Shown: positions 15,992-24,464 of the stretch, in pieces
How positions within the stretch are numbered: position 1 is the stretch's first letter
Layout of the letters: each line of letters starts with the position of its first letter
Assembly (NCBI GenBank): GCA_024397995.1
Contig: CP073746.1
Location: 2,663,501-2,727,500, forward strand
DNA: 64,000 bases
Direction of reading: 5' to 3'
Source of the DNA: a bacterium SCSIO 12827
GTDB taxonomy: Bacteria; Pseudomonadota; Alphaproteobacteria; Rhodospirillales; Casp-alpha2
Notes under the pieces: generated by a model
What the model was told of the DNA's origin: nothing
Seen by the model: only the letters and a program-made list of their open reading frames with translations
The model's database searches: none
Position numbers and translations under genes: made by a program

Positions 15992-16807
15992 CTATTTGCC
16001 GGTCAGGGCGTAGATGCCGCGTTGGCCGGACACAGGGGCGAACTTGTCCGACACGCCAAGAACCGTTTCGGCCCCGCCCAGGAACAGCATGCCGTAATCG
16101 GGCATCAGGTCCGCCACGCCGGCCAGCACCTTGCTCTTGGTCGGCTGATCGAAATAGATCAGCACGTTGCGGCAAAATACCACGTCGAAATGGCCCAGCG
16201 GCGCCAAGTTTTCCAGCAGGTTATAGTACTTGTATTGAACCATGCTCCGGATTTCGGGTTTCAGCTGCCATTGATCATCGACCTTGTCGAAATACTTGAC
16301 CAGCATGGTAATGGGCAGGCCGCGCTGCACTTCGAACTGGGAATAGAGCCCGTTTTCCGCCTTCTTCAGAACCTGGCGTGAAATGTCGGTCCCGACGATC
16401 TCGACCCGCCAACCGGCAAGCTTTGCGCCCTCTTCCTTCAACAGCATGGCCAACGAATAAGGTTCCTGCCCGTTCGACGCGGCAGCGCACCAGATGCGCA
16501 GGGACTTCTTGGACGCGCACTTTTCCAACATATGTGGCAGGACATGCTCACGGAACAGATCGAAAGGCTTGATATCACGGAAGAAGAACGATTCATTCGT
16601 GGTCATCGCTTCCATGACCTCGACGATCATCGCCTCGTTGTTGGACTTGCGAATTTCCGTGATCAGTTCCTCGACGCCCTTGATGTTATGGGCGCGGGCC
16701 ACGGGCATCAGGCGGCTTTCCAGCAGATAAGCCTTGTCCTCGTTCAGGACCAAGCCCGAGCGCTGCTTCAGCATCGTCGACATGAACTGGAAATCATCCG
16801 GTTTCAT
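15992..16807 (-). CDS. cheR: Chemotaxis protein methyltransferase CheR
   Basis: A 271-residue protein. The N-terminal all-helical part (residues 1-75) contains L-L-E-S-R-L. The SAM-binding domain has W-C-A-A-A-S-N-G-Q-E-P-Y-S-L-A-M (normally A-C-S-x-G-E-E-P-Y-S), G-T-D-I-S, and D-V-V-F-C-R-N-V-L-I-Y-F-D. CheR methylates receptor glutamates for adaptation, opposite to CheB. Its ATG overlaps the cheB stop by four bases, so the two are translationally coupled. Confidence 0.95.
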   Translation of the reverse strand: MKPDDFQFMSTMLKQRSGLVLNEDKAYLLESRLMPVARAHNIKGVEELITEIRKSNNEAMIVEVMEAMTTNESFFFRDIKPFDLFREHVLPHMLEKCASKKSLRIWCAAASNGQEPYSLAMLLKEEGAKLAGWRVEIVGTDISRQVLKKAENGLYSQFEVQRGLPITMLVKYFDKVDDQWQLKPEIRSMVQYKYYNLLENLAPLGHFDVVFCRNVLIYFDQPTKSKVLAGVADLMPDYGMLFLGGAETVLGVSDKFAPVSGQRGIYALTGK

Positions 16808-17913
16808 GCTGCCCTCGTACGTAGCTTGTTCATGACATGTGGCCCCAAGTCATTGAGGGGCAAGACCGCCTCGCACAGCGCTGCCGTGGCGACCGCCCCC
16901 GGCATGCCCCAAACAACGCTCGTCGCCTCGTCCTGGGCCAGAACCGTCCCACCGGCCTCGGCAACAACCTTGGCGCCATCGCGACCGTCATGCCCCATAC
17001 CTGTGAGAATAACCGTCAACACCGCACCACCGAATTCGGCTGCAATCGAACGCAGCATGGGATCGACGGAAGGCCGGCAGAAATTCTCCGGCGGGTCCTG
17101 ATTGGTGCGGATCACCATGCCCGCCCCGGACCGTTCGACCGTCATGTGAAAATTGCCCGGCGCAATGTAGATATGCCCGGCCTCCAGCGGCAGGCCATCA
17201 GCGGCCTCCGTGCAAGGCCAGCCGGTGGACTTGGCGATATGCTCAGCCAGGATGGCGGTGAAGGTCGCCGGCATGTGCTGGGTCACCATCACCGGCATAT
17301 TGATGTCCGGCCGGATGTCCTTGAACAACTGGAACAGGGCTTGCGGCCCTCCGGTTGAACTGCCGACCGCCAAAATACGTGGGCGGACCGTTCCGCCGCC
17401 TGTCCGTAATTGCACTTGTTTGTCGTAAAGCGGCTTGGCCATCCGTTCCTTGGGCACAGGACTGGCCGTGGCGGCATGCGGCGTCGATGCGGCGCGTCTG
17501 CTGACCAGGCCGAGTTGGCGGATCTTTTCCAGAAGTTCCTGCTTGAAGGTGTCGCTACCGGATATTTCGCGGGTCGCCGTCGGCTTCGGCACATAGTCCG
17601 TCGCCCCGGCCTGAAGGGCGCGCAGGCTGATCTCGGCATTCTTTTCCGTCAGGGTCGACGCCATGATGATCTTGACGTCGGGCTTGATCTCCAAAAGCTT
17701 CGGGATCGCCGTCAGCCCGTCCATCACCGGCATTTCAATGTCCAGAATGATGACGTCGACGGGATGCGCCTTCAGGCGGTCGACGGCCATCTGGCCGTTG
17801 CCGACCGACGCCGCGATGCGCAAACCCGGCTCGCCCTCGATCATGCGCGCGATCAGGCCGCGGATCACGGCGGAATCGTCGACCAACATGACGCGGACTT
17901 CGTCACTCGTCAT
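16804..17913 (-). CDS. cheB: Chemotaxis protein-glutamate methylesterase CheB
   Basis: A 369-residue protein. The receiver domain has D-D-S near residue 12 and acceptor Asp in I-I-L-D-I-E-M-P-V-M-D-G, with P-K in the YVPKP loop. After a linker comes the esterase domain with the catalytic triad signatures G-S-S-T-G-G-P-Q-A-L (Ser), V-T-Q-H-M-P (His) and G-M-G-H-D-G-R-D-G-A (Asp). It removes methyl groups from receptors when phosphorylated by CheA. It sits between cheY and cheR on the same strand. Confidence 0.97.
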   Translation of the reverse strand: MTSDEVRVMLVDDSAVIRGLIARMIEGEPGLRIAASVGNGQMAVDRLKAHPVDVIILDIEMPVMDGLTAIPKLLEIKPDVKIIMASTLTEKNAEISLRALQAGATDYVPKPTATREISGSDTFKQELLEKIRQLGLVSRRAASTPHAATASPVPKERMAKPLYDKQVQLRTGGGTVRPRILAVGSSTGGPQALFQLFKDIRPDINMPVMVTQHMPATFTAILAEHIAKSTGWPCTEAADGLPLEAGHIYIAPGNFHMTVERSGAGMVIRTNQDPPENFCRPSVDPMLRSIAAEFGGAVLTVILTGMGHDGRDGAKVVAEAGGTVLAQDEATSVVWGMPGAVATAALCEAVLPLNDLGPHVMNKLRTRAA

Positions 17914-17975
17914 CCGTAACCCCTTATTATCGCGTCGCGATAAACCACATCCGCCGTCCGTCGGTCGGCAGACAG

Positions 17976-18341
17976 TTAAAGAAGGCCGACCTGCGAGAAC
18001 TTCGCTTGAATGATCTCGCTGTCGAATGGCTTCATGATGTATTCATTCGCACCAGCTTCGATCGCTTCCTGGATATGCTGGATGTCGTTTTCAGTGGTGC
18101 AGAATACGACGATCGGGCCGCCGCCACCGGGCAGCGCGCGCAATTCCCGCAAAAACTCGATGCCGCTCATCACCGGCATGTTCCAGTCAAGCAACACGGC
18201 GTCGGGCAGCTTTTGTTTGCATGCATCCAGGGCCTCCTGGCCATCAGCCGCCTCGATCGTCTCGAAACTGAGTTCTTCGAGGATCTTCCGCGCGACCATC
18301 CGGATTACTTTCGAGTCGTCAACGATCAGACAAGATTTCAT
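17976..18341 (-). CDS. cheY: Chemotaxis response regulator CheY
   Basis: A 121-residue stand-alone receiver. The acidic pair D8-D9, acceptor D52 in V-L-L-D-W-N-M-P-V-M-S-G, Thr in F-C-T-T-E-N-D, and Lys in I-M-K-P-F-D are all present. The order C-L-I-V-D-D-S-K-V-I-R-M is typical of CheY proteins in alphaproteobacterial che clusters. It probably binds FliM/FliN or acts as a phosphate sink. It lies 62 bases upstream of cheB and 176 bases downstream of the cheA stop on the same strand. Confidence 0.92.
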   Translation of the reverse strand: MKSCLIVDDSKVIRMVARKILEELSFETIEAADGQEALDACKQKLPDAVLLDWNMPVMSGIEFLRELRALPGGGGPIVVFCTTENDIQHIQEAIEAGANEYIMKPFDSEIIQAKFSQVGLL

Positions 18342-18517
18342 TAGCCCACCCGCGTCAGTTCGTCTTCGGTTGCATACGGACCACCGTTACCTCGGCCGTC
18401 ATCCGTAAGTTTCCCTGCATTCCCAGATGCCGACTGCACCAACCTGGATAACAGGACTTATGCTGATATCGCAATAACGATCCTTACGCCATGCGTTTCG
18501 ACCGATCGGCTAAAACC

Positions 18518-21454
18518 CTAGCCGGCCCGGCCGGATGCCGCCCCTGCGACAGTCTGCGCCAGACTGGACACCAGGGCCTCACGGTCGAATTTCGCCACGT
18601 AATCATTGAAACCCGCGTCGCGACCGCGTTCGAAATCAGCGCTCGTGGCGCGGGCCGACAGCGCCACCATGGGCACCTTTTCCCACGCACCGCCGCGACG
18701 AACCTCGTTCGCGAACTCGAAACCGTTCATGCCCGGCATTTCGATGTCGGAAATGATGACGTCGAAGGCTGCTCCCTTATCACGCATGGAAAGCGCCTCC
18801 TGGGCACTTTGCAGCGCCGTGACCTGCCATCCAGCGACCGACAGCAATGGCGCCAGAAGATTGCGGAAAAACGGGCTGTCATCGATCAGAAGTGCGCGAC
18901 GGCGCCCCCCCGAAGCACTCTCGATTTCCGCGCTATCCGCGGAACCAAACCAATCGGAGAACGCCTGGGTCAGGAAATAGCCCGCGTCGATCACGTCCGT
19001 CGCCTTGCCGGCGATGACGGCGCTGCCGATCAATCCCGGAATATCCGTGGTCAGTTCGATCTTCAGGCGGTCGTCGACGATATCGACGATCTCGTCCACG
19101 ACAAGGCCCATTGAGCGTTCGCGATCGGTAAACACCAGGATCGGCTGGCGGCCGGTTTCCTTGAACTGGTGGGTGTCGGCGAACGGGATCAGCGGCATCA
19201 GTTGTTCGCGGTACTGCACCATGACCTGCCCATGCGAGGTTTCGGTCTCGGACATGTCGATCTCTTCAAGCCGCGCAACCAGGGCCAGCGGCACCGCCTT
19301 GAGCTCCGGTCCGCCGGCGCGGAACACCAGCAAGGATGTCGTTTCTTCGTCCGTCGACACGGCCTGGATATCGGCTTCCGAGCGATGCTCGGTATCCATT
19401 TCCCCGGCGGCCTCTGCAATGCCGTTGGGGTCCAGGATCATGATCACGCTGCCGTCGCCGAGGATCGTGTTGCCCGAATAGAAAGTGATGTCGCGCAGGA
19501 TGGGCGCCACCGGCTTGACCACGATTTCCTCGGTATCGAACACGCGGTCGACGATGATGCCGAAGGTGTTGGAACCGACCTGGGTGACGACGATGAACAC
19601 TTCCTCGTCGTCGGCGATCGCTTCCGCCACCAGGGCGTCGGTGGTTTTCGGCGCCGCGTCCTCGTCCTTGCCGGAACCGTTGCTCTTCTCGGCTTCGGGC
19701 GGGTCCTGAAGGCGCAGCAGTTCACGCAGCGAAATCAGCGGCAACAGCCGGTCACGCAGGCGCAGCACGGCGGATTCGTTGATCATCTCGATGGCGTTTT
19801 CCGACTGCGCGGAAGCACGCACCAGTTCCAGAACGCTGATCTGCGGCACGGCGAAGCGTTCGCCACAGCATTCGACAATCAAGGCCGAGACGATGGCCAG
19901 GGTCAGCGGAATCTTGATGGTAAAAGTCGAGCCCTTGCCCGGCGTCGTCTTCAGTTCGACGGTGCCGCCGATTTTCTCGATGTTGGTGCGCACCACGTCC
20001 ATACCGACGCCACGGCCAGACACGTTGGTGATCTTTTCCGCCGTCGAGAACCCGGCCTTGAAGATGAACATGCCGATCTGCTGATCGGTCATCTGCCCCA
20101 GGTCGGCTTCGGTCGTCAGGCCGTTTTCCAGCGCCTTCTGTTTGATGCGGTCGATGTTCAGGCCACGCCCGTCGTCGGCGATCTCGATGATGATGTGACC
20201 GCCTTCGTGATAGGCGTTCAGGGTGATGGTTCCGGTGTCGGACTTACCGACGGCTTGGCGCCCCCCAACGTCTTCAAGTCCGTGGTCGGCCGAATTGCGG
20301 ACCATATGGGTCAACGGATCCTTGATCAGTTCCAGAACCTGGCGGTCCAATTCCGTTTCGGCCCCCAGCATGACCAGTTCGATCTTCTTGCCCGATTCAA
20401 CGGCCAGGTCGCGCACGATGCGCGGCAACTTGGCCCAGGCATTGCCGATCGGCTGCATGCGCGTCTTCATGACGCCTTCCTGCAGGTCCGTGGTGATATG
20501 CGACAGGCGCTGCAACGGCACCGTGAATTCGCTGTCGTCCAGGCCGCGCACCATCTGCAGCAGCTGGTTGCGGGTCAACACCAGTTCGGAGACCAGGGTC
20601 ATGAGATCTTCCAGAACGTCGACGTTGACGCGGATCGACGATGCGGCAACACCGCCCCCGGCTTTGCCCGTGTCCTTCTTTTCCGCCTCCTTCGACGGGG
20701 CGGGTGCCGGCACACCGGCTTTGGACGCCTTCTCGGCTTCACGCTCCCGTTCCATCTCGGCACGCAGTTCCGCTTCCGTCGCGGCGCGGGCGCCGGCCAC
20801 CTGGGCGGCCTCGACCTCGTCCAAAAGTTCCTGGGCCACGGGGGCGCCGTGTTCGTTGACCGCCGGCGTGGCGGCCTTGGCGGCCTCTGCGGCGCGCTCG
20901 GCGGCCAGTTCGGCCTCCAGCTGCTCCTGAGACGCGGCTTTCACCCCCTGTGCCGTTGCGGCTTCGACCTCGGCCAGCAGTTCGGCCGCCACCGGAGCGC
21001 CGAATTCGTTGACCGCTGCCCCACCGCCCGCGGCAGGGGCAGCGGCGGCGGGGGCTGCCGGCGCGGCCTTGGCACCGCCACCTTCCGCATAGGCATTCAG
21101 GTCGTCGATCAATTCCTGATCGTCGCCTTCGGGTTCGGCACCCGTTTCCTCAAGCTTGCCCAACAGGTCACGGACACAGTCCAGACATTTAAGAATGAGC
21201 GTCACCGCCTCAGGCGTGACCTCCAACTCGCCGTCGCGGAATTTGCCGAGCACGTTCTCACCGGCATGGGCCACCGATTCCAATCGCGGCAGCCCTAGGA
21301 ACCCGCAGGTGCCCTTGATGGTATGAACCAAACGGAAAATGTTCCCCAGGATTTCCTTGTTGTCGGGCTCTTGCTCGAACTTGACCAGCTCAACATCCAG
21401 CACGGCCAGGTTTTCAGAAGTTTCCGTAAGGAATTCAGTGAGAAGGTCGTCCAT
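18518..21454 (-). CDS. cheA: Hybrid chemotaxis histidine kinase CheA with two CheW-like domains and receiver
   Basis: A 978-residue kinase. An HPt domain (1-105) has H44 in L-V-H-T-I-K-G-T-C-G-F. A linker (125-265) contains a tandem duplicated segment of about 51 residues (148-198 and 199-250). Dimerisation follows from about 272. The ATPase has the N-box HMVRNSADHG at 383-392 and D-D-G-R-G at 427. A P5/CheW domain spans about 520-685, a second CheW-like domain about 705-838, and a receiver 852-970 has acceptor D903. With no cheW gene in the locus, the extra CheW-like domain may couple receptors directly. The receiver may act as a phosphate sink. A pure CheA of the E. coli type is excluded. 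Confidence 0.95.
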   Translation of the reverse strand: MDDLLTEFLTETSENLAVLDVELVKFEQEPDNKEILGNIFRLVHTIKGTCGFLGLPRLESVAHAGENVLGKFRDGELEVTPEAVTLILKCLDCVRDLLGKLEETGAEPEGDDQELIDDLNAYAEGGGAKAAPAAPAAAAPAAGGGAAVNEFGAPVAAELLAEVEAATAQGVKAASQEQLEAELAAERAAEAAKAATPAVNEHGAPVAQELLDEVEAAQVAGARAATEAELRAEMEREREAEKASKAGVPAPAPSKEAEKKDTGKAGGGVAASSIRVNVDVLEDLMTLVSELVLTRNQLLQMVRGLDDSEFTVPLQRLSHITTDLQEGVMKTRMQPIGNAWAKLPRIVRDLAVESGKKIELVMLGAETELDRQVLELIKDPLTHMVRNSADHGLEDVGGRQAVGKSDTGTITLNAYHEGGHIIIEIADDGRGLNIDRIKQKALENGLTTEADLGQMTDQQIGMFIFKAGFSTAEKITNVSGRGVGMDVVRTNIEKIGGTVELKTTPGKGSTFTIKIPLTLAIVSALIVECCGERFAVPQISVLELVRASAQSENAIEMINESAVLRLRDRLLPLISLRELLRLQDPPEAEKSNGSGKDEDAAPKTTDALVAEAIADDEEVFIVVTQVGSNTFGIIVDRVFDTEEIVVKPVAPILRDITFYSGNTILGDGSVIMILDPNGIAEAAGEMDTEHRSEADIQAVSTDEETTSLLVFRAGGPELKAVPLALVARLEEIDMSETETSHGQVMVQYREQLMPLIPFADTHQFKETGRQPILVFTDRERSMGLVVDEIVDIVDDRLKIELTTDIPGLIGSAVIAGKATDVIDAGYFLTQAFSDWFGSADSAEIESASGGRRRALLIDDSPFFRNLLAPLLSVAGWQVTALQSAQEALSMRDKGAAFDVIISDIEMPGMNGFEFANEVRRGGAWEKVPMVALSARATSADFERGRDAGFNDYVAKFDREALVSSLAQTVAGAASGRAG
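20705..21013 (-). repeat. Tandem internal duplication in the CheA linker
   Basis: Two consecutive coding units of 51 and 52 residues each begin with V-N-E-(F/H)-G-A-P-V-A-x-E-L-L-x-E-V-E-A-A. Each ends in an Ala/Glu-rich, E-x-E-L-R-A-E-M-type helix. They lie between the HPt and dimerisation domains of CheA. Confidence 0.85.
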
Positions 21455-21644
21455 TTCTGCACTCCTGGGAGCCGGCGGCCCCGCGTTTATATTATCGCAT
21501 TACACTTGGCACACCATGCCCGGAGGCTAAATGCACGCCGTCTTCGTCAGTCTTGCATCGGGAAAACGCGCAAATTCCGCCGCTAATTCAACCGCACAGC
21601 GGCGCTTCCCGGATTAAAAATTTCTAAGGCCCGGAAATTAAAGC

Positions 21645-21662
21645 AAAACCGCCACAGGGCGG
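21645..21662 (-). terminator. Rho-independent terminator after chpT
   Basis: Read on the minus strand, CCGCC, a four-base loop and GGCGG are followed by TTTT (plus-strand AAAA at 21645-21648). It lies about 80 bases downstream of the chpT stop and in front of the cheA promoter region. Confidence 0.65.
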
Positions 21663-21741
21663 CAAATGAATTCACGGCGATTCCACTATGACTGATGGCC
21701 TAGCCAGGATTGCGGATTGTGGTTGTGGGCATTACCAGCAC

Positions 21742-22404
21742 CTATCCCCGCCCGCCCTTATCTTGTGGAAACAGGGCCATGAAGCGGATTTCATCGTCGC
21801 CTTCATCAGAAGTCTCGATACGCCCGCCTTCGACGCGGGCAAGCACCTGGGCGAAATAGGCATGCACGGTACGTGCGCTCACCACGTCCTCGGCCGCATC
21901 CGGGTCAAGAGCCGCCACCAGATCTGGCTTGAGCACCGCCCCGACACCCTGCGCGCTTACCGCAAGCCCCACGCCTTCGGGCAGAGCCGCCGTGTGAACC
22001 GTGACCGGTCCGCCCCGGGGCAGGCATTCTGACGCCAACAAGATCATAAGAAGCAGCACCTTGCCGACGCCCGCGGGCAGACTATCGGGGGCGTGGCTGC
22101 TGTCCGGCCATTCCAGTTCGGTCTTGCCGCCCGCCAGCATTTCGCCCGCCAGTTCCCGTGCCTCGCTGAGGCTTAACGTACCGACGGCGGAGGCCTTGCC
22201 GCCTGCGGCGCCGAAGGCGATGCGGAAGAACGCCAGACGGCGCGTGATTTCGGCGGCGCTGGAGGTCACCAGGTCCAGGGCATCGCCGTCCAAATCGCCG
22301 TCTTCAGCCAGTTCCAGACCCGCGTTGACAGCACCCGCCGGACCGACCAGATCATGGCACAGGCGGGAACACAGCAACTGGGCAAGGTGGATGTCTGAAG
22401 TCAT
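21742..22404 (-). CDS. chpT: Histidine phosphotransferase ChpT
   Basis: A 220-residue protein. The start at 22404 (reading MTSDIHLAQLLCSRL) is chosen because upstream sequence looks non-coding. The DHp-like helix has the phosphoryl His in L-C-S-R-L-C-H-D-L-V-G-P-A-G-A-V-N-A-G-L-E. The rest is a degenerate ATPase-like domain without ATP-binding motifs, as in ChpT. ChpT passes phosphate from CckA to CtrA and CpdR. Its nearness to ctrA and sciP supports the call. CckA is not in the window. Confidence 0.85.
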   Translation of the reverse strand: MTSDIHLAQLLCSRLCHDLVGPAGAVNAGLELAEDGDLDGDALDLVTSSAAEITRRLAFFRIAFGAAGGKASAVGTLSLSEARELAGEMLAGGKTELEWPDSSHAPDSLPAGVGKVLLLMILLASECLPRGGPVTVHTAALPEGVGLAVSAQGVGAVLKPDLVAALDPDAAEDVVSARTVHAYFAQVLARVEGGRIETSDEGDDEIRFMALFPQDKGGRG

Positions 22405-22796
22405 GTCCCTGAATGTCCTCGGTCGTCGTCCGTTCAGCCTTCGCAAGGCGGCGCTTTGACTGACTATTGCCGACCCGCCCCCGGGGCACAAGGCCCAAGC
22501 CGGGCCACCCATCCGCTGGCCGGAAGCCCCTTCTCGGAACCACCGCGCCGGCATCCCGAAGATGAGAAAAAGCGCCTTTTCACGGCTTCCCGAAGCGACC
22601 CGATCATGTTATAGAAAGACTGTGGTATACCAAATGCCAACATAAAAACCGGGGTTATTGCTCAGATTTCCAGAAAATTCGGTAATGGCCTGCGCTGTTT
22701 CGCGACATAATTCACCGCCGCCGGCGAAACACCCGGCGCGGCCGCAAACGAGGCCCGCATCAAGCGGACCCGAATAAGACCAAGGAGGAAGCCCGC
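22405..22796. promoter_or_regulatory. Divergent intergenic region between chpT and formate dehydrogenase
   Basis: This 392-base gap carries no convincing gene. Its right half should contain the promoter of the NAD-linked formate dehydrogenase operon and includes the palindrome TGGTATACCA (22623-22632). Its left half should contain the chpT promoter. A ribosome site AAGGAGGAAGCCCGC precedes the ATG at 22797. Confidence 0.6.
22623..22632. promoter_or_regulatory. Putative GntR-type operator upstream of the NAD formate dehydrogenase
   Basis: TGGTATACCA is a perfect ten-base palindrome of the T-G-G-T-x-x-A-C-C-A type bound by FadR/GntR-family regulators. It is followed by AATGCC. A similar palindrome containing the same TACCAAATGCC string occurs at 33458-33467 before the periplasmic formate dehydrogenase genes. 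Confidence 0.5.
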
Positions 22797-24464
22797 ATGT
22801 CCACTGCTACCGCCCAGAAAGGACGCCGCCGCGATCGCGCCGCCTTCGGGAAAGGCCGCCAGGTCACCGATCAGGCCATCACCGATGTGCAACACCTTCT
22901 GGGCGATCAGCCGCGACGCCGCGAATACCTGATCGAATACCTGCACCTAATTCAAGACGCCTTCGGCCATTTGTCAGATGCCCATATGGCGGCGCTGGCC
23001 GCCGAATTGCGGCTGGCCCAGACGGAAGTCTACGAAGTCGCGACCTTCTACCACCACTTCGACGTGGTGAAGCAAGGCGAGGATGCCCCGCCTGCCCTGA
23101 CCGTGCGGGTCTGTGATTCGATCACCTGCGAGATGAAGGGATCGGGCGCCCTGACGGCGCAGCTTAAATCGATCCTGGGACCCGACGTGCGCGTGATCCC
23201 GGCACCCTGCGTCGGCGCCTGCGACAAGGCGCCGGTCGCCGTGGTCAAGCAACGCCAGATTTTCCACGCCGATGCGGACAGTGTGAAGGCCGCCGTCGAG
23301 GCCGGCCAAGTCACCATGGACCCGCCCGCCTACAAGAACCTTGCGGCCTACCTATCGGACGGCGGCTACAAGGTTCTGGGAGATTGCCTGAAGGGCGAAC
23401 GCGACCGGGACCAGGCCATTGAAATCATTAAGGAGTCCGGCCTGCGCGGGCTGGGCGGCGCGGGTTTTCCGACGGCCACCAAATGGGGCTTCATGAAGAA
23501 CGCGCCGAAGCCCCGGCTGGTCGCCATCAACGCCGACGAGGGCGAGCCCGGCACCTTCAAGGACCGCCATTGCTTCGAGACCGACCCCCACCGCGTCATC
23601 GAGGGCGCCTTGATCGCCGCCTGGTCGGTCGAAGCTGCGGCGGTCTACATCTATCTGCGCGACGAATACCCCGCCTGTCGCGAGGTGCTGCTGACCGAGA
23701 TCAAGAAGGTCGAGGACGCGGGCCTCAACGGCGATATCGAACTCCACGTGCGGCGCGGTGCTGGCGCTTATATCTGCGGCGAGGAATCCGGGATGCTGGA
23801 AAGCATCGAGGGCAAGCGCGGCCTGCCGCGCAACCGCCCGCCGTTCCCAGCCCAGGCGGGCCTATGGGGCCGCCCCACGCTGATCAACAACGTGGAAACG
23901 GTGTACTGGCTGCCCAAGATCATCGAACACGGCCCCCAGTGGTATCAGGACCAGGGCCGGCCGCACTTCTTCTCGGTCTCGGGCCGGGTCAAGGAGCCGG
24001 GGGTCAAGCTGGCCCCCGCCGGAACCACGGCGCGCCAATTGGTCGAAGATTATTGCGGCGGCATGGCTGACGGCCATACCTTCAAATCCTACCTACCGGG
24101 CGGTGCGTCGGGCGGCATTCTGCCGGAAAGCCTGGCCGATGAACCGTTGGATTTCGGTACCCTGGACAAGCACGGTTGCTTCATCGGTTCGTCCGCGGTC
24201 GTGATCTTTTCCGAACAGGACGACGTCAAGGAAATCTGCAAGAACCTGATCCGGTTCTTCGAGGATGAAAGCTGCGGCCAATGCACGCCCTGCCGTGTCG
24301 GCTGTGAGAAAATGCTGAAACTGATCGACAAGCCGCAATGGGATGCCGATCTGATTGATGAGCTGAGTCAGGCCATGCGCGATGCGTCGATTTGCGGCCT
24401 TGGCCAGGCAGCGCCCAATCCGGTACAGGCGGCGCTGCGCTTCTTCCGGGAGGACGTGCAATGA
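22797..24464 (+). CDS. NAD-linked formate dehydrogenase beta subunit (NuoE-NuoF fusion)
   Basis: A 555-residue fusion. Residues about 25-185 are NuoE/FdsG-like with 2Fe-2S ligands in R-V-C-D-S-I-T-C and A-P-C-V-G-A-C. Residues about 200-555 are NuoF/FdsB-like. The FMN/NADH site has G-L-R-G-L-G-G-A-G-F-P-T and G-A-Y-I-C-G-E-E-S. The 4Fe-4S site is C-G-Q-C-T-P-C-R-V-G-C. It carries electrons from the alpha subunit to NAD+. This two-gene arrangement matches the tungsten/molybdenum FDH1 of Methylobacterium, where one beta chain holds both modules, rather than the separate FdsG and FdsB. It overlaps the alpha gene by four bases. Confidence 0.93.
   Translation: MSTATAQKGRRRDRAAFGKGRQVTDQAITDVQHLLGDQPRRREYLIEYLHLIQDAFGHLSDAHMAALAAELRLAQTEVYEVATFYHHFDVVKQGEDAPPALTVRVCDSITCEMKGSGALTAQLKSILGPDVRVIPAPCVGACDKAPVAVVKQRQIFHADADSVKAAVEAGQVTMDPPAYKNLAAYLSDGGYKVLGDCLKGERDRDQAIEIIKESGLRGLGGAGFPTATKWGFMKNAPKPRLVAINADEGEPGTFKDRHCFETDPHRVIEGALIAAWSVEAAAVYIYLRDEYPACREVLLTEIKKVEDAGLNGDIELHVRRGAGAYICGEESGMLESIEGKRGLPRNRPPFPAQAGLWGRPTLINNVETVYWLPKIIEHGPQWYQDQGRPHFFSVSGRVKEPGVKLAPAGTTARQLVEDYCGGMADGHTFKSYLPGGASGGILPESLADEPLDFGTLDKHGCFIGSSAVVIFSEQDDVKEICKNLIRFFEDESCGQCTPCRVGCEKMLKLIDKPQWDADLIDELSQAMRDASICGLGQAAPNPVQAALRFFREDVQ

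Noticed and set aside
19169-21298. Long plus-strand open frame of 709 codons antisense to cheA
   Set aside because: CheA motifs are unambiguous on the minus strand. GC-rich DNA with strong third-position bias leaves long open frames on the opposite strand, and this one has unlikely His/Gln/Arg-rich composition.
24392-24460. Longer N-terminus for the NAD formate dehydrogenase alpha subunit
   Set aside because: The upstream codons overlap the beta gene and read as non-coding sequence. ATGA overlap at 24461 is the natural coupled start.
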